Source of the DNA: Anoplopoma fimbria
Taxonomy: Eukaryota; Chordata; Actinopteri; Perciformes; Anoplopomatidae
Assembly (NCBI RefSeq): GCF_027596085.1
Contig: NC_072464.1
Location: forward strand, 10,808,233 to 10,872,232
Reading direction: 5' to 3'
Length of the DNA stretch: 64,000 nt
The number at the start of each line of letters is the position of its first letter. The stretch's first letter is position 1. Made by a program: the position numbers and the translations under genes. The notes under the pieces are model-generated. The model had not been told where the DNA came from, did no database searches, and worked only from the letters and a program-made list of their open reading frames with translations. This document shows positions 1-11,804 of this stretch, one piece after another.

Positions 1-31
1 GCCATTAACAGGTTGTGATTGTTTGATCAAT

Positions 32-200
32 GTTTTAAAGGCCACCATGACGATAGGTGAAACAAGACTCAGGTATTTTACTTCAGAAAACATATTAATA
101 CCACAGTGTCAAAATACTCTCTTATAAGTAAAAGGCCTACATCCAAAATATGACTTAAGTAAAACTACAAAAGTAAAGGTATGAAAATAAACTTTAATGA
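32..200. repeat. Interspersed repeat, copy A (flanks morc3 on the left)
   Basis: This stretch recurs at 10937-11104 in the same orientation with only scattered differences. Shared blocks include 'gaaacaagactcaggtattt' and 'cctacatccaaaatatgact'. The two copies sit on either side of morc3. It carries 'aagtaaaactacaaaagta', which resembles an abundant teleost repeat built of AGTA/AAGTAC words. The transposon class is not clear to me. Confidence 0.6.
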
Positions 201-1087
201 GAAAAAATTGAATGGAATTGGCGCTTCGATGCCCAATTCCTCCTGCCCACAACTTAAAGTGTCCAAGGAAGAGACACTGAAAACTAAACCATCCTGCCTC
301 AAATATAGTTACCATTTTACCTTTTACCAACTGGTAAAAGGTTGCGTTTCATGCACATCAGTCATACAATATTCAATATCACATCAGTGTGCCCAATCAC
401 CAACCTTTTGACCATGGCTCAATGAAGAAACATGTCTTTTCCATAGTAAAGTTGTTCTCCATGCAACAAATATTGCACCAACTTGAAAACCCTCAGTAGG
501 AGCTTGAGGACTCAGCTGCGGGGAACTTTTGGACTACCTTGCTGGTGTAAGATATACTACAGGAACATGTGATAGCTAAAAAAAAAATAGACAAATAACT
601 GCACAAATGAGGTAGAAAGTGATGGGTACAATCCAGTTTTACAACACGTCATGCATATAGTAGATTATTAGTAAAGTTACATCTGTAACAAACTTACATA
701 TAACTGACATAAACGAATAATGCAAACTAAACACATCAGGAAAAACATAATTACAGCATTTTTTTTAGGTAAAGCTACATTGTGCAGGCTAACATCTCTA
801 TCAGAAAGCAGAAACCCTGGGATTTAAGTTACAATGCAGCCCTTTTTATCCCGTGATATAATGCTGTGGACACCCATCCAGTGCCAACATCATTCTCTTC
901 TTAACAACTCCACAGAAACAAAGCTGGGCTTTGAATCAAATTTGAATCAAATTTGAGTGAAGCTCCGCCTCCACAGCTGTATTCATGGAAAGACGAGCAT
1001 CGATATTTAAGAGGCGTCTGTCTTACGGTTTGTCATCCCGTGAGTTCTACGTCAACACCTGCTACCGACATCCGTATTTACTGAAAC
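201..1087 (+). promoter_or_regulatory. Intergenic flank and probable morc3 promoter/5'UTR
   Basis: No open reading frame here is convincing. The last ~130 bases before the morc3 start codon become less AT-rich and contain 'gctccgcctcc' near 963, 'gcgtctgtcttacgg' near 1012 and 'tcatcccgtgag' near 1034, which fits a short 5'UTR. No TATA box is evident. A short direct repeat, 'tttgaatcaaatttgaatca', lies near 930-950. The transcription start is inferred, not seen. Confidence 0.35.
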
Positions 1088-4000
1088 ATGGCGGCACAAA
1101 CAAACCGCGGTGTCCCGCTCAGTACGGTCAGTAGAAAATACTATTTTATTTTATTTTTTGTATATTTATTTTAATATTAACGTTATAGTATGTGGTCAGC
1201 TGGAGTACTGCAGCTATAGCTGTGTGAGCAAAGGGGTTAAATATGTCTTATGCTTTCTGTTTCCAATGCCCTGTTGACTGACAGTAGAGGATGTACTTAC
1301 ATTATAGTTTACTAATAACTGTACGATGGACTCTGTACCAATCAGTCTATACTCTCTACAGCGCTCTGTGGTTGTGTGAACTCTAGGTAAAACATATTAT
1401 TGCTCGTAGCAGTAATATTTGCCTTTAAATCACTTCACTGATGTCAATCAAACAGTTTTTTCAAGTCTGACAGATGTGCAATTTTAACACTAAGGAAGAA
1501 AACAAGTTTTCCCAAACATTAAGTACATTCAAATTTTTGTTCCATTTTTTTTTTTTTATTACACTATGGGTCAAAAAGTTGGAAAACACTTATGTGGGAA
1601 AAACACTTCCGGGTCCCCTATCACAGTGCTTAAATAACCTTAAGTTAATAATTCAAACACGTCAAGTAGTGTTCAATGGTTCAACATAATAAATGTTTAC
1701 TGCAAAATAAAACAGAGAACGTGTAAACCTACTAACTTCACTAACTCACTTTATCCTGCAACACATTCTCTTTTATGCCATTTACACACTCCTAAAGTTT
1801 ATATCTTTATCTTTTACTCCCTTCTCTAAACTCAATTGTTTATCTTCTTTGAGATTTCGCCATCATCCACTGTAATTAATATTGTTAGAAAATTGTAAGA
1901 AAAAATATTAAGAAGACCAAATCATTTACCAACCATAAACATAAGTGTTATGACTTAGCTGCCAGATCAATAGCTCCAGAGTTTCTCCTAACTACAATCC
2001 TTATCTATGTAAATTGTCAAAAGTGCATACATTATTATAATGGTAGGGCTATAACATACAAAAAAACAGAAAACATAAAAAACACAGAAATTTCAGATTA
2101 TTCTAGATTCATCCTAGATTTATTCTAGATTTATGCTAGATTTGCAAGTATAAACTTTTCAGAAAATGTATCTTTTTTTATGTCAATCCCACAATCCTCA
2201 TTCTCTGTTTTAGAAAACCCAACGCATTTAAACACTATTTTATGTGCATAAAAACACAAGTGTTATATTTTTCTTTGTTGTAACTAATGAAGCCTCTGTC
2301 TATTTGTAACACTCGTCTGTTGGTGACTGAAACTTCTGTAGTGCTGTTAAATAAAATTAAAGGTGTAATGCGTAGGATTTGCGCCAGGAGATCTCAAACC
2401 TCTGGGTTAGTAGACAGAACACAACTTTTTGTGTAACTATTGTCCTTCTCTTTGCATATATTTAAATCAGGTAGTAGGCTACATTTGCATTTTCAATGCA
2501 CATCTAATTTGCAAAGATCAGCAACCGCATCTATTCTTAGTGAATTTGCCAACCACTGGGTAAAAGCATTGTCAGAGAGTTTACTCATCTTTGACTGCAT
2601 TAATAAAGTTACTGTGAGGTACTTTAAACTGGTTATAAAACCGTTTTAAAAAGGGCTCTAGTTTTCAGAAATACTACCACTTTTGTCCACAGGGGCCGCC
2701 GAAATCGACACAAAATGAAATTTCCTTGTAGTAGCTTTAGGCGTTAAGGCCACGTTGATTGAATATGAATAAATTGATGTATGAAAATAAAGCCACGTTG
2801 ATGTCGTCTAACTATTCTGTACCTTTTTATAATTTGCTCCCCTCGCAGATTAGTCCCAGGTTTCTTCATTCAAATTCCACCAGCCACACCTGGCCCTTCA
2901 GCGCCATAGCTGAGCTCATAGGTGAGTCATCATCACACGGTAGTATTTGCAAGTGAAATAGGCTGCTTTACTTAAGTTTCTATTTCCTACATGAGTTTTC
3001 TATTTCACTACATAGTGAGGTCCACAGTTGATCTGCGTGATTGGGTGTCTTGGATGACATAACCAATGATAATCCTATTCAGCGATGTTTATGTGCATTA
3101 AAATGCAGTTGATTTTTTCTTTTTTTTAAGTATTAAATATGTCTTTCTCAGCAAACAAGCAACTGACTATAATAGCCTGCAGCATAGGTTTGAATTTAAC
3201 AATACTCTTCCATTTACTTTATTTCTTTAGGTTTTAAAATGACAAAGCACTTTGTTATGCCGAGTAGTTAACAATGTATTTAACATCCCATGTTGTCATA
3301 GACTCCGACTGTCACATTAAAAGAGAACAGCAACAAACCTGATTCAAATACCAGCATATGATCTTTGATGAAATGGTGTTTTAACGTCAATCGGGTCACT
3401 ACTTAGTAAATTAACAATTCAAAATGATTGATTTGTTTAAGTCTTGGTAAAGCAAAAATAAATATATGATCTGAGTTTATCATACCATAACATGAGTTTT
3501 CAACCACCAAGACAAATTAGAATGATTAAACAAAATTGGCAAGTATATAAAATCAGGTTTCCCATCTGATGAATAACATCTTGAACACAAACTCCACAAT
3601 ACAGTATGATATAGTTCAGTCTTTTCATATTTTTTCAACAATTATTTTCTCAGATTTTTATTAAATATCACATTTTAAAACCAGCATATTTCTGATTATA
3701 ACTAAACATTTCATGCCTGCTTGAGTCACCTCTCTCATTGGTATGTGTAAGCTTTGAATAGCTATAAGGATAGTGTTAATAAAAGAACAGCGATGCACTT
3801 TGTGAGCAGTAACTTAACTGTAACACGCGGAATAGTGAGAACTTTAAATGCTGGAGGTTGAGATTCTTATGTGAATTTAATTTAGTCCTAAATTTGTTTC
3901 TTTTACCAGACAATGCCTATGATCCAGATGTCAGCGCCAAACAGTTCTGGATTGATAAGATTTTGTTCCAAGGACAAGAATGCCTCACCTTTGTGGATAA

Positions 4001-7000
4001 TGGAAATGGACTGGACTATGAAACAATGCACAAGATGCTCAGGTACTGCTACTTGGTATTATTTTGGTGAAATTATGAATAATGTATAATGACCCATTGG
4101 ACATTGACATTACACTGGCATACATTATGATCATTGCTTAAACCTTTTATAAACCAATGTTGTACATGATGCTGCATTGATTTGTGAATCCTGACATGAT
4201 TCATATGCTCACTAAATAATATATATCCATTTCCCCCTTTTAGCTTTGGGTACAGTGACAAGACTGCTATAAAGGGTATTAAGCCAATCGGTATGTATGG
4301 CAACGGTTTCAAGTCTGGATCCATGCGTCTTGGCAAGGACGCCATCGTGTTTTCGAAGTCGGAGAGGGCTTCATGCGTTGGGATGCTCTCTCAAACCTAC
4401 CTGGAAGAGATTGAAGCTGACCAAATAAGTGTACCTATTGTCTGCTTTGAACAGAGAGAGACAGACAAGTATATCCTTCATCTACTGCATTAAGGCATAT
4501 TGCATCATGTAAAAAAAAAAAATGTTGATAAAGTGTCATGAGTTGTCAACTGAATTGATTACGAGAAGATTTAATTGAAGTTGTAGAGAAATCTGAAGTA
4601 CACTCAAATAGTCTGTGTGTAACATATTGGTGTCAGTCTGGAACATGATTTGATATGGGTCCATTTGTAGTTACTCACTTTTTGAAAGTATTTCATGTGG
4701 GCAAGATAGAAGTCTACACAGATCTTCTGTGAGTTTGATATGTCTTAAACAAACACATTTTCTCTCAATCTTACACCAGATGGTTATATTTCCATTTCTC
4801 CTTATTTCTTCATACAAGTTGCACTTAACTTTGGCTTTACTCAGTGTAAGACAGGAGCACAAAGCCAGTCTGCAGGACATCCTGCGCTATTCCCCTTTCA
4901 AGACGGAGGAAGAATTGCTTGTTGAGGTCAAAGCCATCAGTTCCAACTGGTCCACACAGAAAACTGGCACACGGATCATCATCTGGAATCTCCGCAGGTC
5001 TTTCTGTAGTTCCTACTTACAAACACGTGTTAAATGTTTTATTTCAGATGGCTTTATGTACAATGATTAGATAAAGAAGATATTTCAACACCCTAAATAC
5101 TAACCTTTTAACTCTCAGAACATAATTCCTACAGCAAACTAACATGAACAAAATTACAGTTAGAGGTATTAGATAGCATTCAGCTGCATGTGTGAATCAA
5201 ACTGTAAGAATTATTTGTTGCACAACAATTTGTCAACATGAGCTTTAAGGCTGTGCTTCCAACAAACAGCACAAAAGTTGTTAAACTTTCTTATCAAGAA
5301 TCAATTACACTAGTGCTGCATGTGATTGTCTGTTTGTTACAGATGGGCTTTTTTTCCGTAATTTAAGAAGTAAATCAGTGTTAGCCTCAGGGAGACCAGA
5401 TAACCCAAAGACTAAAAGACATGTTTATGTTTTCAACAGGACATCTTCTGGAACAACTGAGTTTGATTTAAAGAAGGATCGTTACGATATCCGAATTCCA
5501 TCTGACGTCTACGAGGAAATGAATGACACTCAACATCCAGACAAGGTCACTTCAAACATCCCTGAGAGTTTGTACTCACTGCGGGTAAGGAGCAGTAATG
5601 TGTGTGACTTCAAACAATTCTTAATGATTGAGTTATAATCAGGTATCATTTTGTATGCCTTATACACACACAGTCACTAATGTGTCTAATGTTAAGCATA
5701 CAAGCATCAAAATTGAGTCCAATCGTGGTCCAATGTGCACATTTGCACATTCACAGCGTCTGTATTATGTAAGTAGGACATGTCGTTTTTAACAAGGTTT
5801 TTTAACTTACTGTTTAAAAACCATATCACCCACTTCTTTAAACATGCGTTATTTTTTAGGCTGACCCAGCTGTTTAAGTGGAGTCCATTTAATTGTAGGT
5901 AATCTGTGTTCTCTTCAACAGAAAAAACGCTCTGGAATATTTAAAATTCTCTTGATCGCTTACTATTTGCATGAGTAAATAATTAATAAATGTTTTTTGG
6001 TGGGTGTAGGCCTATTGCAGTATTCTCTACCTGAAGCCCAGGATGCAGATCATTATTCGTGGTCAAAAGGTGAAATCTCAGCTCGTTGCTAAGAGTCTTG
6101 CCCTCGTCAGGAAGGACCACTACAAGCCCACTTTCCTGGTATCCTTTCATTGCAGAGTATTGATAAATATATTTAATTTGGGACATTTCGTATGTTCACA
6201 GGAAGTGTTTCTTGAGTTTTCCTTAAACATTATTTCAGAACAAACGTATTCCTATGACTTTTGGCTATAACACCAAAAGTAAAGACCAGTATGGCATTAT
6301 GATGTATCACAAGAACCGGCTGATCAAAGCCTACGAACGTGTCGGATGCCAGCTCAAGGTGAGTTGTGTTGCTTTGTTTAGTGTGCTGTTTAGTACACAT
6401 ATTGTCAAGAGTTTTGTAAATGTCATTAACCAGTGTTCATGATTCTGAATTGTTGCTGTCCGCAGGCCAACAACAAAGGTGTGCAGGTCATTGGGGTCAT
6501 AGAGTGTGACTTTCTGGAACCTACCCACAACAAACAGAGCTTTAATGAAACAGATAAGTACAGGTAATGGCACCAATTCCAAATTCTGTTTTGATCACAG
6601 CAGCCTGATTTAGGTTTAAGTGAGTTTCAACTTGAACCTTGCACAAAAACAATATTTTTATAGTATCAATCATGTTACTGGATTATTTCTCAGCACAGGG
6701 CCAGTAATGCAGAAGTGTAATTTCTTGGTACAGGAAAACTATGAACAATTTGAGCACCAAACTGGAGGAGTACTGGAATGAAATGTGCTACAGGAGAAGA
6801 AGAGAGGATCCAAACGCCACCACACCAGTGGAAGATACCATGTTAGTATATTTTTTAGTGACTTCACGTATTCTACATGCATTTTTGTCTAACTATTTTA
6901 ACTTCCTACATGCTCTGATACTTGTCTCTATCTATGTACTTAGAAAGAGCCCAGATCAAAACTGGGTGCAGTGTGATGACTGTTTGCGCTGGCGCAAACT

Positions 7001-8790
7001 TCCGGATGGGATCAACTGCAGCAAGCTGCCAGATGAATGGTTCTGCCGCATGAACCCGGATCCTCAGTTCAGGTAACTAAAGCATTATCGAAAAACCTGT
7101 TGCTATAATTGTAATCTCATGTGATAAAATAAACCAATATTAATGAAATCCAAACCATTTTTTTTGTAAAAATGCCAAACTGTACTAGTATTTTAGGTCT
7201 ACAATTTATTTGTTACTAAAAATCAAAAAATGAATTTAATATATAATTAACCATAACACTTTTACTCTACAACACTAACAACTTTTTGAGGTTTTTTTAC
7301 ACACCAGAAAAAGAAAGGATATATGATTTTTTGAATCACATGAATCATACATATGACTCCAATTTGATTTGCAGGTTCAGATTGAATGGAAATACAAATT
7401 TAACAGTTTAGGGTCTGATATAACAAGTTTTGGCACATTTCTCTGTGTGTTGATAAATGGAAGCACCCAAGACACATACACGCATTATTAAGATCAAGGT
7501 ATTTTGTCAAAAATAGTTAAACCCAAACACAGCTCAGACTCACTGGATCTTTTCTAATCTCTATCTATTTTACCCTCCCAGGAGCTGCCATTAAGATCAA
7601 GGTATTTTGTCAAAAATAGTTAAACCCAAACACAGCTCAGACTCACTGGATCTTTTCTAATCTCTATCTATTTTACCCTCCCAGGAGCTGCCAGACTGAG
7701 CAGGAGCCTGTGGACTCTGATGATGAGCAACCTTCATACCGCAAGACCTATAAACAACAGTGAGTCCCTTTTCACTTATAAACACTGCCACAACTTTTGC
7801 CCCAAAAATGGAATGGAATATTTAGACCTAGTAAATAATGCATGTTTTTGTATTAAGCAGCCAAAAGCAGCCCTAATACTTTAACGGAGCATAATAATTG
7901 AAGGGACTTACTTACATTACCCCTGTGGTTATTTATTTTACAGAGGGAAGGAAGACAGAAAGATTCAAGAGAAGAAAAGACAAAAGGTAAAATAAACACA
8001 TTCCTTATTGTAAATCACCTGCCATTTCTCTGCATGCTTTTGTTGTTTCCTCCACATGGTGCCTGTAACACCTCTTGACAAGTTAGAATAAACTGTTATT
8101 TTTCTAATAGTATTGGTTTTTGATTCAAAAAAGGTTAACACATAATTAATAGTGTGTTTTGGAATTTGTATTTTTCTGGGTTGAGGAGGCTAGAAAGCGC
8201 AATGAGGAACGTCTGGCTGCTCTCGACAGGCTAAAACAGGCCAATAGACATCTGCAGGTTGGGAGTAATGACTAAAGTAGATTCTTGTGCAGATGCTTAC
8301 TCAAGATAATTATTGTGTTAACAGGAGTTTTAATAAACAAATAGCAAAAAGTAGGTATGGTGTAGGATTATTACTAATTACAAGAAGACATAGCCCTATG
8401 TTTGTAACACATTTAGATATGTTTTTTAGATGTAACATCTTTCAGCTGTTAATCATGTCTCATATCACTTTTTATGTTGAATGTATTGTCTATATTGTTT
8501 GTCTGTATGAGTTGATTAGGTGGCAAGTGAGTTTCTCCATTTGGGAAATAGTAAAGCTTTCTAGTCTTATCTTTCTATTTGTTTGTTCTTCTTGACAGAC
8601 TGCCCATTCTCCCTCAACCCCCACAACCCGAAAGACAAGGTTTAACACTGTATCACCACAAGGGGCTGCTGCAAGGGCTGAATCCTCTCCATTTAGGTCC
8701 TCTCGACTGTCACAAGCTGGTAGGAATAAAAGCTCTTTGTGTGTGTGTGTGTGTGTGCGTGTGCGTGTGCGTGTGTGCGTGTGTGTGTGC

Positions 8791-8822
<32 letters not shown>

Positions 8823-9152
8823 CGGAGAGAGACAGAGACAGATGTTATTTATGAAATTAAAAATGTCGTCAAAATGTTGTCAACAGGCCTCAGGTATGAT
8901 GTTGTGTTGTTTGTGAGCTTAGATATATAAATATGAATTTGTTTAAGAAGCATATTTATGGTTCTTTGTCTGCATTGCAGCGGGAAAAGAACACAGCCTG
9001 CTTCTCCACAAACAACGCCCAAAAGACCTAAAATCAATGGCTGCTCAGATACATCCACAATAGTGGATGTGACCCCACAGAGCTCCCCATCAGTGCTCAT
9101 TGATAATAATGATAATGATGATAGTGGATCATCATCACTTTGTCACCAGTGA
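1088..9152 (+). CDS. morc3: MORC3, GHKL ATPase / CW zinc finger chromatin protein (open reading part)
   Basis: MORC family CW-type zinc finger 3 is a nuclear ATPase clamp that binds DNA and H3K4me3 and associates with PML bodies. Coding exons read by eye: 1088-1126, 2849-2921, 3910-4042, 4244-4468, 4845-4997, 5440-5584, 6010-6138, 6239-6358, 6466-6563, 6734-6841, 6944-7072, 7685-7759, 7944-7986, 8186-8257, 8599-8719, 8887-8893 (7-nt microexon) and 8981-9152. They sum to 1842 nt (613 aa plus stop) with phases that agree throughout. ATPase motif AELIDNAYD carries E35 and N39; DNGNG begins at D67; [10 protein letters not shown] follows. The CW domain spans about 415-453 with C418, C421, C442 and C453. 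Start: MAAQ matches the human protein and the context is acATGg. Human MORC3 has 939 residues; this frame ends before the coiled coil (see 9153-10443). Whether it is the morc3a or morc3b paralogue is not decided. Confidence 0.9.
2355..2760. repeat. Probable interspersed repeat in morc3 intron 2
   Basis: The segment opens with 'aaaggtgtaatgcgtaggat' and ends near 'gtccacaggggccgccgaaa'. Both word types recur in widespread teleost repeats as I remember them. The rest of this intron (1127-2848) is AT-rich with no coding signal. Recognition is from memory only. Confidence 0.35.
7487..7692 (+). repeat. Perfect 103-bp tandem duplication spanning a morc3 splice acceptor
   Basis: Two adjacent copies (7487-7589 and 7590-7692) show no mismatch that I can see. 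Each contains the end of the intron, its pyrimidine-rich tract, 'ccctcccag' and the first bases of exon 12, so the gene has two identical acceptors (exon starts 7582 and 7685). The upstream one would read R-S-C-H and then stop (taa), so only the downstream copy supports the protein. Confidence 0.9.
8739..8845 (+). repeat. (GT/GC)n followed by (GA)n microsatellite in a morc3 intron
   Basis: An imperfect GT run interrupted by GC dinucleotides passes directly into GAGA/GACA units. It begins 20 bp after the exon ending at 8719 and lies just before the predicted microexon at 8887. Confidence 0.9.
8887..8893 (+). other. morc3: Predicted 7-nt microexon of morc3
   Basis: The exon ending at 8719 leaves phase 1, but the exon starting at 8981 needs two carried bases to read GKRTQPASP in the long open frame. 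Joined directly, it reads 19 codons and stops. Between them 'caacag|gcctcag|gtatga' offers an acceptor, 7 bases and a good donor; inserting it gives Q-A-G-L-S-G-K-R and restores the frame. The pyrimidine tract before it is poor, so this rests on frame logic. Confidence 0.5.
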
Positions 9153-10443
9153 CAGAAGGACCATCATCTGGATAGTGACAAAGTTGTAGGACCTCCCTGG
9201 TGAATAAATGTGATGAGGACTCTTCACTTCACTGCCCCAGTGTCACTGAGGTACAGGACCAGCAGGACCAGCTCAAACTGATGCAGGCTACAGCTGTGGA
9301 GAGAGACTTCTTTAAGGAGCAGGTCCATAAACTTACCTGCCAACTGCAAGACATCGCAGACTGGAGGAGCTGTCTCGGATCAATGTAAAGGAGTGTTCTC
9401 ACCAGGCCATTCAGACGGAGGAAACTGAGGATGTGGACATCGGTGTCTCTGTTTGAGGGCCAAACAGAGATCAATGAAGCTGTTAATGACAGCTTCTGAG
9501 ACCAAGACCAGTGCCGCCCAATGTGAAGAAAAGGACATTGATGATATTTTACAACAAGTTGACTGTCTAAAGCGAGAACTGATTTATGAACTGCACACAA
9601 AGGTTAGTCGTCTAGCTTTGTTTGGAACTTAAAGTTCAAGACCGGTGGTAGTCTTAATTTTTCTTTTTGTCAACAAATCCCATAAAAACACCAAAGCCAA
9701 CAGCTTCCAAGTCTGCTTCCTCATGGACAGCCTCACATGAACATATATTTTCCAACAAATATTTTCGACAACAAATCCAAACATGAAACTGACTTTGCAC
9801 TTTACTTATAGAGAGCAATCATAAAGAATGAGTTTTGTAAGGTTGTACGGTTATATATTATGATTGTCTTTTGCATAATTTGGTCCCTAAATATACACCT
9901 TTTTTTTTGTTATTATGTCAGTATGTTGACCTGCTTACCTTCCCTCCTTTATTCATTTTTTCTTCTCCTGGGTATCTGTTACACCATCAGTTGGACAGTA
10001 TGGAGGTGGAAAGGGCAAACCTGGCATCCGAGTGCCAAGAGCTCAGGTTGGGCCTGCAGCAGGAGAGGGAAAATGCCAAAGGGGGAAGCACAACTCCACA
10101 CAGAACCACTGATTAGATTAGAAGGTTAGATGGTTGGAAAATCATTCTCCTTTCACGTTGCATGAATTGTCACTGAATTATCACTATTTGAAAAAGCAAT
10201 TGAGGAAATCAGCAACCCAGAAGAACAATGCTGTAAATCAGATTTTCTCTATTCTCTCCTCCCTTCAGTGTGATTGAGCTGAGGCACAACATCGGGCGCC
10301 TTCTCGTCTCCTTCGTGCCGGCTCTGGACCTGGACCTGGTCAATTATGAGTGCAATGTAATCGATGAGATCCTTGAACAGGTGCTTTCAAATGTGGATTC
10401 CGTTGAATGGGTGGGGCAGAGGTACAGCGCAATAAATGAATAA
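9153..10443 (+). pseudogene. morc3: Disrupted C-terminal (coiled-coil) exons of morc3
   Basis: Downstream of the stop at 9150-9152 the same exon keeps MORC3-like coiled-coil coding, broken among frames: VQDQQDQLKLMQA... (9200-9358), RLEELSRINVKECSHQAIQ (9358-9453), LFEGQTEINEAVND (about 9449-9496) and DDILQQVDCLKREL (about 9495-9602), ending at a donor after 9602. Exon 9991-10124 continues with VERANLASECQELRL but has an in-frame TAG at 10114. The last exon, 10269-10443, encodes the conserved C-terminal block (IGRLLVSFVPALDLDLVNY) and ends in TAA. The exon 8981-9602 starts and ends in the same frame, so its indels sum to a multiple of three. Either this half of the gene is decaying, or the assembly carries clustered errors. 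Confidence 0.7.
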
Positions 10444-10444
10444 A
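10431..10444 (+). terminator. Poly-A signals overlapping the old morc3 stop
   Basis: AATAAA occurs at 10431-10436 and again at 10439-10444, overlapping the last codons and the TAA. Further AATAAA-like words lie near 10661. Which one is used is unknown. Confidence 0.35.
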
Positions 10445-10449
10445 CAATT

Positions 10450-10936
10450 GAAATTATCCTGGAATGAGGAACAGTACTCCACCTATAAATAATGAGAAGG
10501 GAATTTTATGATTGTGGGAGATGAAGTTGTATTTATTTGAAGGTGTTTTCTTATTGATGAACAGTAAATTCAAAACTATGAGCAGCTTTGCACTTTCTTT
10601 ATCTCAACAGATGAAAACTGCTATAAAAGCAGTTTAAACAATACAACCACAGTGTACATAAATAAATGTTATAGGCTATTCGCTTTGCTGGGTAGATTTT
10701 GGGTAGAATCATAGAAGTCAAATGCTATGTTGAGGTTTTCATGAAAGATAGGCTCTGTATCTGATTTTGTTTGTTTCACAATGAAAGCTATCTGTTTTCT
10801 CTTTGATTTGAATTGATGCACATTTTATATGTTTTCTATGATATATATTTATATATTTTCTGTCTTTGCTTTGTGATGAAATGCTCTATGGCATGTTATC
10901 ATAAGTATCCTGGTGAACCCTTCTGGTGAACATTTT
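10450..10936. other. AT-rich intergenic flank
   Basis: AT-rich sequence with no reading frame, RNA gene or repeat that I recognise. A 3'UTR of morc3 could extend into it. Confidence 0.4.
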
Positions 10937-11104
10937 TCTAAAGGTCACCATGATGATAGGTGAAACAAGACTCAGGTATTTTACTTCAGAAAACATATTA
11001 ATACCACAGTGTATAAATACTCTCTCATAAGTAAAAGACCTACATCCAAAATATGACTTAGGTAAAACTACAAAAGTATAAGCATGAAAATAAACTTTAA
11101 TCCC
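10937..11104. repeat. Interspersed repeat, copy B (flanks morc3 on the right)
   Basis: Near-identical to 32-200 in the same orientation, with small differences such as 'tgtataaatactctctcata' against 'tgtcaaaatactctcttata'. The similarity stops after 'aaaataaactttaat' in both copies, which defines one shared edge. Confidence 0.6.
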
Positions 11105-11284
11105 AAATTGGAAAATGTTCTGTTGATGTATTTTTGTGTAAGCATCACTAATGCTGCAGCTGGTAAAGGTAGAGCTCATATACTGCTTAATATACTTCTG
11201 GGTGTCTTAATTTATAGTAATAGATCATAATGCATAAGTTGATTTATAATTTATATAAATGATGACTGGAAAGTAAATAGCAAC

Positions 11285-11460
11285 AAATGTGAAATAAAAG
11301 CAGTGGAGTAAAAATAACAATATTATTTTCCAAGATGTAGTCAAGTGGAGTAGAAGTATAAAGTAGCATAAAATGGAAACACTCAACTAAAGTACACGCA
11401 CCTCAAAGTTTCAAGTACAGTACTTGAGTAGATGTACTTAGTTTCATTACACAACTGACT
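11285..11460. repeat. AGTACTT-type interspersed repeat
   Basis: The block is built of words such as 'gcagtggagtaaaaata', 'agtggagtagaagtataaag' and 'agtacagtacttgagtagat'. The same words, often as the reverse complement, occur at 30851-31030 and 44368-44560. I recognise the pattern as a very common teleost dispersed repeat but cannot name its class with certainty. Confidence 0.6.
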
Positions 11461-11509
11461 GTGATAGAGGTCTCAATCAGCATTTTGTAACCAACCATCA
11501 GACACACTT

Positions 11510-11804
11510 TACAGTTTATGCTCCCGGAGAAGATCAGGGCCTTAGACTCCCTCACCGCTTTTAAATCAAATCTTAAAACTCAACTGTTCCTCTCCGCCTT
11601 CCCCTAAGGTCTTGGCTTTGTGTAGTTTGGATTGCGTTTATTGGGTAGTTGTTCAGTTTTAATATATATTCTTAGATTTTATTTTTATTTGTTTTTAGCG
11701 TTTTATTATTATATTTGATTATTGTGATTGTTTTACCCTGTACAGCACCTTGAGATTTCATTGTATTTTAAAGTGTGCTATATAAATAAAATCCATTATT
11801 ATGC
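11510..11804 (+). mobile_element. 5'-truncated LINE 3' end
   Basis: The reading 'KIRALDSLTAFKSNLKTQLF' followed by LSAFP-stop (about 11528-11605) is typical of the C-terminal tail of teleost LINE reverse transcriptases. A short 3'UTR follows, closing with 'gtgctatataaataaaatcc' and 'attattat', the usual tail of L2/CR1-like elements. Only this fragment remains. The family name is inferred. Confidence 0.6.

Noticed and set aside
7582..7593. Use of the upstream duplicated acceptor for morc3 exon 12
   Set aside because: It gives four residues and then a stop, so it cannot make the conserved protein.
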